A stretch of DNA of 33,038 nucleotides from a virus. The notes under the pieces were generated by a model, which was not told the origin of the DNA, did not search any database, and worked only from the letters and a program-made list of their open reading frames with translations. Positions 8,172 to 16,899 of this stretch are shown piece by piece. Where the stretch lies: the IMG/VR virus record IMGVR_UViG_3300008114_000277, positions 1 to 33,038 of that record. One strand, written 5' to 3'. Each line of letters opens with the position of its first letter. The stretch's first letter is position 1. Both the position numbers and the translations under genes were made by a program.

Positions 8172-11100
8172 ATGGCAGGAGAAAAATTATACGATAGTAA
8201 TACTTCGTTTCAAATTCTTAGAACGAATCCTAAACTAACTGGGAATTTCCGCATCGCGGTGGATTCCCAGAATAAAGTTTGGCTGAATTCTTTGGATGTA
8301 AACACCACGCTATCAAATAATAGGTACAAAAAATTTGAGGTTACAGGTCAGCAATCTTATGCTACTGATGTCTTCAATTTTTTTCAAAGAGGATCAACCC
8401 CTAACGAGGTTATCTTCGAGTCTGCCAGTCTAACAGACGGAAACCTACAGTCGAGCACCACCTTCAACGATCAGTATGATTTTTTCTACGCGTCTGGTGC
8501 TTCAACTCTGGTTGATAAAAACTATCCGGAAAATTTCAGATACTTTGCTCCTTTATGGATTAAAGATGTTATTCCTGATTACTTTGTTATATTCAAAGTT
8601 CCAAACCCACTTTCTTTTCCTTACACAACAAACGTAACAAGTATTGTTGCTGGGAAAACATATAAAGTGATCCAAAACCCTACTTCTTCTGATGTATTTT
8701 CTGTTAGCTATGGAATCGATTTATCTGGTAATCCAGTAACTTACACAGCGGGACAGTTTATCACCGGTGTAGATTCTTATTCAACTTATACAATCATTTC
8801 TGGACAGGGTAACGTTGCGCTTTTTGACGAGCTTGCATTTTATCCTGAGGTTAGCGATGTTTCTGCGTATTTCGAAGATCAGATACTTCCTAATTGTCAG
8901 AGTATTGCTACTTTTGATCTTAGAGAGGGAACAACAATCGGAAATTATATCCGTAATCTGTACCGAGACCAGAATTATAACCAATCTCCGGTTACTTTCG
9001 GAATGGGCAATGCCTACACGTATTGGAATGGTGTAAACCTGACCTCCGGAGTGCTAGGACAAAAAGGAGAAATCCTTGATTCTTATTTTAGAAGCACGAG
9101 TTCGATCCCTATGATCGACTTCGAAGCCACAATGACTGGAGGATTTGAAAGAAATGGGATAGTTTGTGCCAATCTTTTGAATCTAGAATTCTATTTTGAT
9201 GACGACGATTCTGATCTTTATACGATCAATCGTTACTTCGGAGCATACGTTTCTAGAAATGATACAGGATCTTTTAAATTAAATGGTGATTTCTTCTGGG
9301 ATTACAAAGATGAACCCGGAAATTTAAATCTACCCAAACCCACCAGAGACAATTTAGGATATTACTATAACAATGTTAGTGCTTTCCAGAGTTCAACCGG
9401 CGGTGTTCGTCTCTATTACGAGGGAGCAACCGGATGGATTCCTGGTGCATTGGACATTAACCAGAATAATCCAGATAAGCTTTTCTATATTACTGATAAG
9501 CTGGATAGATTATATTCTTTGAAAAGAACACCGGAAGCTTCCATTCCAGATTATGCTGAATTCGGACCTTGGCTGGGCATAACAGGAGGATTTGGTACCA
9601 CAGGTTTTGTTGGTGCGACTTCTGGAAGTCTAGTTATTGGTGATCAGCAGGTAAATCTATTGGACTTCACCGGTCCAGACGATAAGTTAGGATCATTCAA
9701 CGGATCTACCCCTGTTGATGCAGGATGCTCTTATATCTCAATCACATTTAAGAATGAGATACCAGTTAGCAAAAAAATAGTTTTTAGAATTGCTTGGCCG
9801 GAAGGAAGCAGAGGAACGCTTCAAGAAAAATTCGATCTCGTAGAGAATGGTGATTTTTCCGGATCGCAAATACGCTGGATCCCTGGTGATACTTATGCCG
9901 TTGGTAATGATTATTACTTCAATGGTTTAATTGGCCAAGGTGGAACCGGTGATATTGCTAAAAGTTTTTCCGGAGCAGCTGGAGAGATTACTTCGATTGG
10001 CTGGATTTCAGCACCATCTGGGACTGATTCAGTTATTCGCTTAGTCGTACCTGGAAGTTACGGAAACAAAACTTACAGAGTTTCTGTCCACGACGATTAT
10101 CAAATTTTTGCTACAAGCTATGTGGGCGATTGGAATACAACCTCATTTTATCCCACCGGCGTAATTGTTTTATATGGAGGAGAGTATTGGCAGTCAATTG
10201 CCTCTGTTCCTTCTACCATCACTGGAAATCTTACACCTGATAGTGATCCAGTTTTTTGGCAAAAATACTATTCATTAAGTGATACGTCACTTTCTGATAC
10301 AATCTTTTTGGATGGTAAGGACGCTACTTCAATTTCAGGTCCTGTCCATTTTAGAGGAGGAACTGATTCTAACCAGATTAGAGTAGTTTTTGGCAAGGAG
10401 AATGATCTTTCCGTTGTAAAAGGTAATTGGATCGAAACCACCACAGGATTCTCAATAATCAAGCAGGTTGACAAATACGTTGACTCACCTTCATTCACGA
10501 ACGGATTTCCTAGCGGATGGAATGGATACAATAGTTTATCTGTAGCGGTTTTGGCTGATCAAAATGCCATCGTGAGTTTCGGTACCAATAGGCAATTCAA
10601 CGCCTTTAAGATGACCGAACTTTCAACAGGTGTATTTACATTTTTTGACGTTAGAGATCTTGATTTCGATTTCTATTCATCTGTTTATGCAACGACTCCA
10701 ACACCGGAATTCTATAGATATTTCCAGCTTATTTCTAATCAGGCAGGAAACATCATTAATGGCGTAAAATATCTGGTTCAGACTGGTTCTATCACTTACA
10801 ATGGAACGGTTTATACACCTGGTAAAATATTCATAGGAACCAGCTCTGCAAATCTTTTCATAGATAATATTCAGAGCGGACCAAAATCAATTGTTGTACC
10901 GGCGGAATTTACTAAGCTTGTTTATAGTGATTCTTCGGCAACGTATAACGTTCCAGTTGATGCTGAGAACAATATTGGGAAATTCCAAGGATTTATCGGG
11001 ATTGAATCAATTTCTACAATAAATCGTGATACCAATCTTACACCAAAAGAATATCAATTTGAAGGTAATAAACTCACGAACGAGTATGATTATCTCGAAG

Positions 11101-13643
11101 AGAACTATACGACCGGCAGAGCCAATTTTTCTCGTATCGTTCCGATCGTAAATAAATGGGTTTATACAGGCGGTACGGATGCACGTGGAAACATGTACAG
11201 ACTAAATCTGACACCTGCTTTCTCCACTACAAACTTTTCACCTAGCTTAGAGAAAGAAACACCAGATCCTAACTATTTAACCCACGAATGGTTTGTTTTA
11301 GAGGGATTACCACAGCAATACCCTCCTTCAGCTCTAGAAAATCAAAATAGCTATCTACCATATAAAGTAGATCTAGATACTTTGAGAAGCGCTGATCCTA
11401 CTAATTCTCTGTATTTCAGCGATACCTTCACAGTCGAGGGAACAGACTATCTAGGGGCTTATTCGAATTCGACTTTACCAACGAAAGAATTTTTCACTCC
11501 TCTATATTTCAATAAATCCAATGGTTTTTATGAAACACTATTCAGAGGGGTAAAGATCCAATTCAGAAAAAGATCAACCTTAACCAACCCGACTAACGAT
11601 CTTGATCGGTATGTTCCTAATTATCGTGGATACGAAGGATATAAATTTTCAGCTATCTTACGGATAGTAGAAGAGGATAGCACCTCAATCCAAAGTCCGG
11701 TACAGTATGAGGTAATCGAAAATGCAACCCAGCAATTTGTTCTTCTGGTTTGCTACGTTACGATTAATGACTACCGTGCTAATGTATTAGGACACACCGG
11801 TGCAACCGGTTTTTCACCGTATCTGGATTACCTCTTGATGTATTCTCTGATAGACAAGAAGAAAAATAGCGGTATAGGTTTAACCGCTAGCACACCTCAA
11901 GAACTTTATAAGATAGGAGACACAAAGCTCAGCGTAGCTCTTGATTTGAGCGTGACGTCTGGAAGCTCAGTTACTTCGTTCACTGATCCGGGTGTTATCT
12001 ATTCGATTCCGAACCCAGATTACGATAGTGATTTGAGAGAAGAGATTAATCTTTTCTACCCACAGGGAGCAAATACACTGATTGGATCAACCGGAGCTGG
12101 AAGTTTTTCGGTTCCTAGCAACACATCAACCTATCCTTGGCCAACCGGAAGATCTATTTCTTTTGTTAATTTTGGACCAATTGATTCTCTCAATTATACT
12201 TTTAATATTCCGTTCTCACCAACCTCACCAGCGACAATCCCTCTCGGATCAAAGCTCACTTATGAGGATAAACCGGTTTTCCAATTATCGGGCGGAGAGA
12301 ACTACTTTGATTTCATTATAAAAAGGATATCCACTGCAGAGATTGCAAAAAGGTTTAATAACTTAAACCCCTATATCTCATATAATTCGTACTATTGGGA
12401 TTCAGCCACATCTTCTACTTTGGTAGATACCCAATCATTGAACATGAACTTCTTGAAGCCTAGTTATCTTTCAAGAAATACCGGTTTAAGACCGGCTCCA
12501 TCAGTTCAAGGACCATCTACCCTGGGTGTTTCTACGATTACAACTTACGACATTGTTGATGGTGGAATACAATATGCTTCTGACCTAGCTCGTTATAATG
12601 GTGGGTATGAGCCTTTAACTCGCAAAAGCATTCTATTCAAAAACGATAAGACTGATACTATTGTTGGATACACCGCTATAGATCTTTCTTTCAGAAATTG
12701 TACTTTCGCTCCTAACCAGAAGGGATTTGGACTAATCAAGAATTTGTGTTATACCAAGGTGAGCACGAATAAGGGATTGCTGGACAAGGCCGCTAATCTC
12801 CCTCAGGGACCTGTTTATCCATTGGTTGGTTTAACCCCAGTGGCTAAAAAGGATTTCTCGATCTTCCAATCCAATTGGGAATCTGGCTATTATAATTTAT
12901 TCAGCGACGTTTTTTCTGAAACACCAGTTGCTGGAACCAGGTCTATGAAAGAATATAACTCTTTCTTTGGCTCGAAGATGATGAGAACCCCTGATAATAT
13001 TTTGGCTTCTACATTCATCACATTGCCAGTTTCACGTTTGAGCGGTAATAGTAATGTTGATGAAATAAATCTCGCTGCAGCAGCTGCAGTTACCCAGATC
13101 CAAAATATGCCTATCACATCCAGCGGGACTGGAATAGGACAATTGGACACTGCTTTTGTTTCAGTAGATCTTCAGGTTCTTGATCTGAACATATATCCTG
13201 ATGTTGAAGTATTCTATCAGCTTCTTGATTCGAACCAATTATTCGGTATTATCAGATTAGATAGAATTCTAAGAAGATTCTTGTTGAATGCTGGAGTAAA
13301 GAATGTTTTCCAGCAGAATATGATATCTGAATTTGGTGTGGGCAACCCAAACAGCATTGAAGATGATATCAGAGAATATATCGCATTGAACGTAATTCCG
13401 ATCTTCACTGCACAATCATTTAACCTCTATGTCAAGCAGGTTTCCGATCCATCCACAGATAATGGCGGTCTGCGTTACGTAGTAGGTGATATTTTAGGTA
13501 AGGATAGATACAAGGAAGGCTATAAACCGGAGGATGGTTTAAGCCTGGTTAAAATAAGTGAATTGGTTTACACGTTCACTTATGATGTACCAGCAACCTC
13601 TAATTGGTCTCTAAACTTCAGTTTTGGAATACAAAAAATTTAA
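8172..13643 (+). CDS. Giant virion structural protein (1823 aa), probable baseplate/tail component
   Basis: This is the largest gene in the window, 1823 residues, beta-rich throughout, with no transmembrane segment or catalytic motif that I can see. The N-terminus (LYDSNTSFQILRTNPKLTGN) leads into a region with PLWIKDVIPDYFVIFKVPNP at about residue 125. Around residues 650-700 there is a module with the aromatic spacing of CBM5/12 chitin-binding-like domains: W(NTTSFY)PTGVIVLYGGEYWQSI, then NLTPDSDPVFWQKY. The C-terminal about 150 residues (ANLYVKQVS, YRYKEGYKPEDG-like turns) are compact. It starts 18 bases after the gp7-like gene and ends 3 bases before the first collagen-like fibre gene. 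A structural and host-contact role is inferred. Confidence 0.75.
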   Translation: MAGEKLYDSNTSFQILRTNPKLTGNFRIAVDSQNKVWLNSLDVNTTLSNNRYKKFEVTGQQSYATDVFNFFQRGSTPNEVIFESASLTDGNLQSSTTFNDQYDFFYASGASTLVDKNYPENFRYFAPLWIKDVIPDYFVIFKVPNPLSFPYTTNVTSIVAGKTYKVIQNPTSSDVFSVSYGIDLSGNPVTYTAGQFITGVDSYSTYTIISGQGNVALFDELAFYPEVSDVSAYFEDQILPNCQSIATFDLREGTTIGNYIRNLYRDQNYNQSPVTFGMGNAYTYWNGVNLTSGVLGQKGEILDSYFRSTSSIPMIDFEATMTGGFERNGIVCANLLNLEFYFDDDDSDLYTINRYFGAYVSRNDTGSFKLNGDFFWDYKDEPGNLNLPKPTRDNLGYYYNNVSAFQSSTGGVRLYYEGATGWIPGALDINQNNPDKLFYITDKLDRLYSLKRTPEASIPDYAEFGPWLGITGGFGTTGFVGATSGSLVIGDQQVNLLDFTGPDDKLGSFNGSTPVDAGCSYISITFKNEIPVSKKIVFRIAWPEGSRGTLQEKFDLVENGDFSGSQIRWIPGDTYAVGNDYYFNGLIGQGGTGDIAKSFSGAAGEITSIGWISAPSGTDSVIRLVVPGSYGNKTYRVSVHDDYQIFATSYVGDWNTTSFYPTGVIVLYGGEYWQSIASVPSTITGNLTPDSDPVFWQKYYSLSDTSLSDTIFLDGKDATSISGPVHFRGGTDSNQIRVVFGKENDLSVVKGNWIETTTGFSIIKQVDKYVDSPSFTNGFPSGWNGYNSLSVAVLADQNAIVSFGTNRQFNAFKMTELSTGVFTFFDVRDLDFDFYSSVYATTPTPEFYRYFQLISNQAGNIINGVKYLVQTGSITYNGTVYTPGKIFIGTSSANLFIDNIQSGPKSIVVPAEFTKLVYSDSSATYNVPVDAENNIGKFQGFIGIESISTINRDTNLTPKEYQFEGNKLTNEYDYLEENYTTGRANFSRIVPIVNKWVYTGGTDARGNMYRLNLTPAFSTTNFSPSLEKETPDPNYLTHEWFVLEGLPQQYPPSALENQNSYLPYKVDLDTLRSADPTNSLYFSDTFTVEGTDYLGAYSNSTLPTKEFFTPLYFNKSNGFYETLFRGVKIQFRKRSTLTNPTNDLDRYVPNYRGYEGYKFSAILRIVEEDSTSIQSPVQYEVIENATQQFVLLVCYVTINDYRANVLGHTGATGFSPYLDYLLMYSLIDKKKNSGIGLTASTPQELYKIGDTKLSVALDLSVTSGSSVTSFTDPGVIYSIPNPDYDSDLREEINLFYPQGANTLIGSTGAGSFSVPSNTSTYPWPTGRSISFVNFGPIDSLNYTFNIPFSPTSPATIPLGSKLTYEDKPVFQLSGGENYFDFIIKRISTAEIAKRFNNLNPYISYNSYYWDSATSSTLVDTQSLNMNFLKPSYLSRNTGLRPAPSVQGPSTLGVSTITTYDIVDGGIQYASDLARYNGGYEPLTRKSILFKNDKTDTIVGYTAIDLSFRNCTFAPNQKGFGLIKNLCYTKVSTNKGLLDKAANLPQGPVYPLVGLTPVAKKDFSIFQSNWESGYYNLFSDVFSETPVAGTRSMKEYNSFFGSKMMRTPDNILASTFITLPVSRLSGNSNVDEINLAAAAAVTQIQNMPITSSGTGIGQLDTAFVSVDLQVLDLNIYPDVEVFYQLLDSNQLFGIIRLDRILRRFLLNAGVKNVFQQNMISEFGVGNPNSIEDDIREYIALNVIPIFTAQSFNLYVKQVSDPSTDNGGLRYVVGDILGKDRYKEGYKPEDGLSLVKISELVYTFTYDVPATSNWSLNFSFGIQKI

Positions 13644-13646
13644 CAG

Positions 13647-15173
13647 ATGGCTGAACCAAGTATACTATCATTTAATTATTCCGACGATCAGTTAGAGATT
13701 GTAAGAAAATTAAATTACAATTTCGAGCAGATCTCCGCCGCAGATGGTGGGGTTCAAGGACCAATCGGCCCAACTGGTGCTACTGGATTAATAGGACAGA
13801 TCGGTCCAATTGGTCCAACCGGTAATACCGGTCCGAGAGGAAGTAGATGGTTTGTAGGCGGGATTGAAGCACCGACTGGAGGATATGGAGATGTAACGGT
13901 TGAAGGAGACTACTGGATCGATACCGATGCTATAGAAAAAACTCTTTATGTTTTTGGTCCATCGGGATGGCTTGATACAGGCTATGACTTGATACCCGAG
14001 GACGAGTTTAAGTTTATCCCTGATCTAATTACAGCCACTGGTGCAACTTCTAATTTTTTGGCAATTGTCCAGAACACTCTTTTACCATCGTCAAACACAT
14101 TCGTTTTAAGCGACGGTAATCCATCTATTGAATTAACCAATCCCGATTATACAAATTTCCTGATCACGACAGACCCTGGGGTTAATCAGTATCCGATCAT
14201 GGAGTTCTCTCGCAGCGATGCGACTATAATTGGAGCTTCAGGTTATTTCAAAAGACCAATTTGGAGATGGACTGGCGGGGATAATGACTATAACTTGGCT
14301 TTCGCTGTCCCTAGCGATAGGCTAACTATTTTGACCAAGTCGGGAATAACTGGAACCGTCACAAATAAGGCAAATTTCCAGGCGGATGATTCACTCTTTT
14401 TGACCAGCAAATCAACAATAGATTTCACTTCAGGAGGTCCTTCATTCTTCAATACTCCCGGATCTTTAGGTATTACAGCATCAAATTTATCCCTAAATAG
14501 TACAAGGCTGGAAACTGATGCTGATTTGAAAATCCAGACTATACCTGGTAAATCCCCATCAAATGATCCGGTTTTCGGTAATTACTCTCTCTGGATAGAC
14601 AACCCTTCAGGGACATCCTTATTCTTGGGAGCAACCGGTATTGCCACAGGTGGCAATCATTTAATTGTTGCAAAGAAGGATCAAACCAATTTACTCGAAG
14701 TTAGAAGCGATGGAGTATTTTACGCTAAGAAAAGAACCGCATACAATAAAAGACCGGTTTTCAATTCTTCAAATTCTATCTCAATAGATTATGGAAGTGG
14801 ATTGATAATCTCCTGGTATTTCATAACTGCATCTAGCCTGTCCTACAATAATACATTCCTTATTGATGTAAATCCGGCCAACGATATCGGTGTGGCCGTT
14901 AACGTAAGATCTGGAGACGGTGATAACGTTATGAACTTGCTAGAAAAATACCAGTCCATGAAAATAAACGTTCTAACTAGCACGAACGATCCGATGAAAA
15001 AAATCAAATATCTAGGATATTACACTGGTTCTCCACCATTGGTAGGCCAATATATAAAATTTGGCTCAGGATTGAACCAGGCTGAATTGGAAGTTCTCAG
15101 AGGAGACGGTATCACAGCAACTAGCAGTAGAATTCTTTATTCATCGAATCAGGGGTCGGGTAGATTGCTTTAA
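13647..15173 (+). CDS. Collagen-like fibre protein, paralogue 1
   Basis: A 508-residue protein in the first of three tandem paralogous genes. Architecture: an N-terminal anchor-like module ending in the motif [10 protein letters not shown] (about residues 21-30); a collagen-like tract of Gly-X-Y triplets (about 36-68, with GPTGATG and GPIGPTG units); the boundary motif RGSRWFVGG; a GDYWID strand; then a beta-rich body including ITTD...MEFSRSD...DYNLAF, matched in both paralogues; and a distinct C-terminal tip. Such proteins trimerise through the collagen tract and form virion fibres or whiskers (known of the family; inferred here). The leader has no Shine-Dalgarno. Confidence 0.82.
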   Translation: MAEPSILSFNYSDDQLEIVRKLNYNFEQISAADGGVQGPIGPTGATGLIGQIGPIGPTGNTGPRGSRWFVGGIEAPTGGYGDVTVEGDYWIDTDAIEKTLYVFGPSGWLDTGYDLIPEDEFKFIPDLITATGATSNFLAIVQNTLLPSSNTFVLSDGNPSIELTNPDYTNFLITTDPGVNQYPIMEFSRSDATIIGASGYFKRPIWRWTGGDNDYNLAFAVPSDRLTILTKSGITGTVTNKANFQADDSLFLTSKSTIDFTSGGPSFFNTPGSLGITASNLSLNSTRLETDADLKIQTIPGKSPSNDPVFGNYSLWIDNPSGTSLFLGATGIATGGNHLIVAKKDQTNLLEVRSDGVFYAKKRTAYNKRPVFNSSNSISIDYGSGLIISWYFITASSLSYNNTFLIDVNPANDIGVAVNVRSGDGDNVMNLLEKYQSMKINVLTSTNDPMKKIKYLGYYTGSPPLVGQYIKFGSGLNQAELEVLRGDGITATSSRILYSSNQGSGRLL

Positions 15174-15184
15174 TAGATAAATTT

Positions 15185-15370
15185 ATGTTGACTTGCGGAA
15201 ATTCGTGCGACATCAAATGGGAAATCTCGGTCTTACATGAGACAAAAGATGGTTTACTAGTGATGACACCAAACGGTGACCTGAACTGGATGAGCCATAT
15301 AGATTATCAAAATTTTTTAAACCAAAGGAAGTTAAGATCCAAATCCGTGCTGGAAGAAGATGATAATTAA
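15185..15370 (+). CDS. Small hypothetical protein between fibre genes
   Basis: A 61-codon ORF, ATG 15185 to TAA, in the 234-base gap between two fibre genes. It has a CGNSC motif near the N-terminus, a Trp-containing middle and an acidic EEDDN end. Spacing of 11 bases from the preceding stop and an A/T-rich leader support translation. No family recognised. Its position suggests a late, virion-linked role, but that is a guess. Confidence 0.6.
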   Translation: MLTCGNSCDIKWEISVLHETKDGLLVMTPNGDLNWMSHIDYQNFLNQRKLRSKSVLEEDDN

Positions 15371-15394
15371 TAATAGGGCCGTTTAGAGATTATC

Positions 15395-15406
15395 GATATA
15401 TAAATA
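15395..15406 (+). promoter_or_regulatory. GATATATAAATA element containing an exact T4 late box
   Basis: GATATATAAATA lies directly before ATG 15408 and contains TATAAATA (15399-15406), the T4 late-promoter octamer. If it acts as a -10 box at this position, transcription would begin at or inside the start codon, giving a leaderless message. It could equally be just an A/T-rich translation leader. Similar GATAAATACATGG sequence occurs at 18445-18457. Confidence 0.4.
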
Positions 15407-15407
15407 C

Positions 15408-16298
15408 ATGGCCGATTTAAAGCTTGTTCGGATTACAAAAGGAGATACCCAAACGGTACTCATAAATAAATTAAATCAAAATTTCGGAAGGATACTTTCT
15501 TCCGGCGGAGGAACCTATGGAAGGACTGGACAGGCAGGAACAATTGGCAACCCTGGGCTAACAGGTCCAACTGGAGACTATGGATCACCTGGTATCAGAG
15601 GATCTAAATGGTTTGTCTCGAATCTAGAACCACCCACAGGACTAACCGGATATTATGATGGTGACCATTGGGTAGTATCAACTGATGACTTCAAAGATTA
15701 CATTTTAACTGGCGGGGTTTGGACTCCAAGCGGTTTATTTCTAACCGGAACTCAGTTTTTCACCAAAATCGAAGACATCAAGGATAGAACCGGCGATCAG
15801 ACTAAAAATGCAATCGTCGAATTCACATCTACCCCATCTTCAACAACCATGGTTTTGTCTGATACCACCACGAGTACTTCGTATGGTAACAGTCAATATT
15901 CAAAATTCCAAATATCCACTATTGGATCAGCTGGTAGAAATGTCCTAGAATTCTCTAAATCTGAATTACAGGACGGAACCGGTGCGGAAGCTTCGAAACA
16001 TCCATATTTTGCATGGGAATTTGATGCAACACCGAATGATTACAGTCTAGTTTGGGGAATGACCGGCGGAGGATTCTTTTTGTCTGCTTCTGATTTGGCT
16101 ATGATATCCCAAACTTCTGACTTTGAAATAGGAGTTACCGGAGCGATCATTTTTGATAATTCAAGTTCTCTGTTTCAATTTTCTAAAGAAAACATTGAGG
16201 TATCAACCGGGTCAGATTTTTATCTTTCATCAACAAGCACAAGTTTAGGAGCTACCAAGCTCACTCAATCTACAGGATTCTCAAATCTCCTTAGTTAA
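15408..16298 (+). CDS. Collagen-like fibre protein, paralogue 2, 5' part (frameshifted)
   Basis: This frame encodes 296 residues: the N-terminal module INKLNQNFGRIL, a collagen-like tract (about residues 37-65), the boundary motif RGSKWFVSN, and the shared body motif ISTIGSAGRNVLEFSKS...NDYSLVWG. It ends at TAA 16296-16298, soon after FYLSSTSTSLGATKL, which is about midway through the length of its paralogues. Coding potential continues at once in the +1 frame to 16899. Joined at the shift, the gene gives about 496 residues, against 508 and 502 for its neighbours. It is therefore a broken or recoded gene rather than a short complete one. Confidence 0.8.
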   Translation: MADLKLVRITKGDTQTVLINKLNQNFGRILSSGGGTYGRTGQAGTIGNPGLTGPTGDYGSPGIRGSKWFVSNLEPPTGLTGYYDGDHWVVSTDDFKDYILTGGVWTPSGLFLTGTQFFTKIEDIKDRTGDQTKNAIVEFTSTPSSTTMVLSDTTTSTSYGNSQYSKFQISTIGSAGRNVLEFSKSELQDGTGAEASKHPYFAWEFDATPNDYSLVWGMTGGGFFLSASDLAMISQTSDFEIGVTGAIIFDNSSSLFQFSKENIEVSTGSDFYLSSTSTSLGATKLTQSTGFSNLLS

Positions 16299-16899
16299 CG
16301 TAGTCCACGATTCAATCACAAACCCACTGTTCTTAAGCACAGCAGACGGCGAAACGAGATTTGCAAATTTATCTGAATCATATAACCAGGACCTAACCGT
16401 TTTATCTGGCGCAACGGGAGCATATACCCGTGGTGGCACTGGATATTATATAAATTGGGCATCGGTTTCTCCAGCACCGGTCGGACCTACTGCCGATCGT
16501 TCTCTTGCATACTTTAACACCGTAATAGTAAGTCCTTCGGGATTAACAGGTGGTGGAACAGCGGGCAATCCATTTAATGGGGTCAGCTTTTTAGGCACTT
16601 ACGGATCAGGAATGAATAATAACCCTCTTGCTAAGATGATCGAAGAAAATAGATCATTCTCCCTCACTGTAACAGGGACTACGCAAGACCATTCATTTAA
16701 AGCTGTTGGGATTGGAACTTATTCTAATCCAGCATCTCCTTTCCCGAATCCGTCAGTTGGTTCCGAATGGCAGATTTTACCATTTGCGTCACCGGCTGTT
16801 ACTTTCCATGTCATGAGATTACCAAACAACGGAGCAACTGGTAGCTGGAGGGTTTTCTTCGAGGCTAATAAATTTTCAGGATTACTTTACGAGGCATGA
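16294..16899 (+). CDS. Collagen-like fibre protein, paralogue 2, 3' part in +1 frame
   Basis: The +1 frame is open from 16249 (after a TAG at 16246) to TGA 16897-16899. From the likely junction (GTT 16294) it reads VNVVHDSITNPLFLSTADG and continues with typical fibre composition (SGATGAYTRGGTG, SPSGLTGGG). The first ATG in this frame is at 16612, but about 100 codons of plausible protein precede it, so this is not an independent gene. The C-terminal tip includes GSEWQILPF and GSWRVFFEANKF strands. The stop overlaps the ATG of the next gene by 4 bases (ATGA). Confidence 0.72.
   Translation, partial: VNVVHDSITNPLFLSTADGETRFANLSESYNQDLTVLSGATGAYTRGGTGYYINWASVSPAPVGPTADRSLAYFNTVIVSPSGLTGGGTAGNPFNGVSFLGTYGSGMNNNPLAKMIEENRSFSLTVTGTTQDHSFKAVGIGTYSNPASPFPNPSVGSEWQILPFASPAVTFHVMRLPNNGATGSWRVFFEANKFSGLLYEA

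Noticed and set aside
16612-16899. Independent 95-codon gene
   Set aside because: The same frame is coding-like for about 100 codons upstream without a good start, and joins the preceding fibre gene by a one-base shift.
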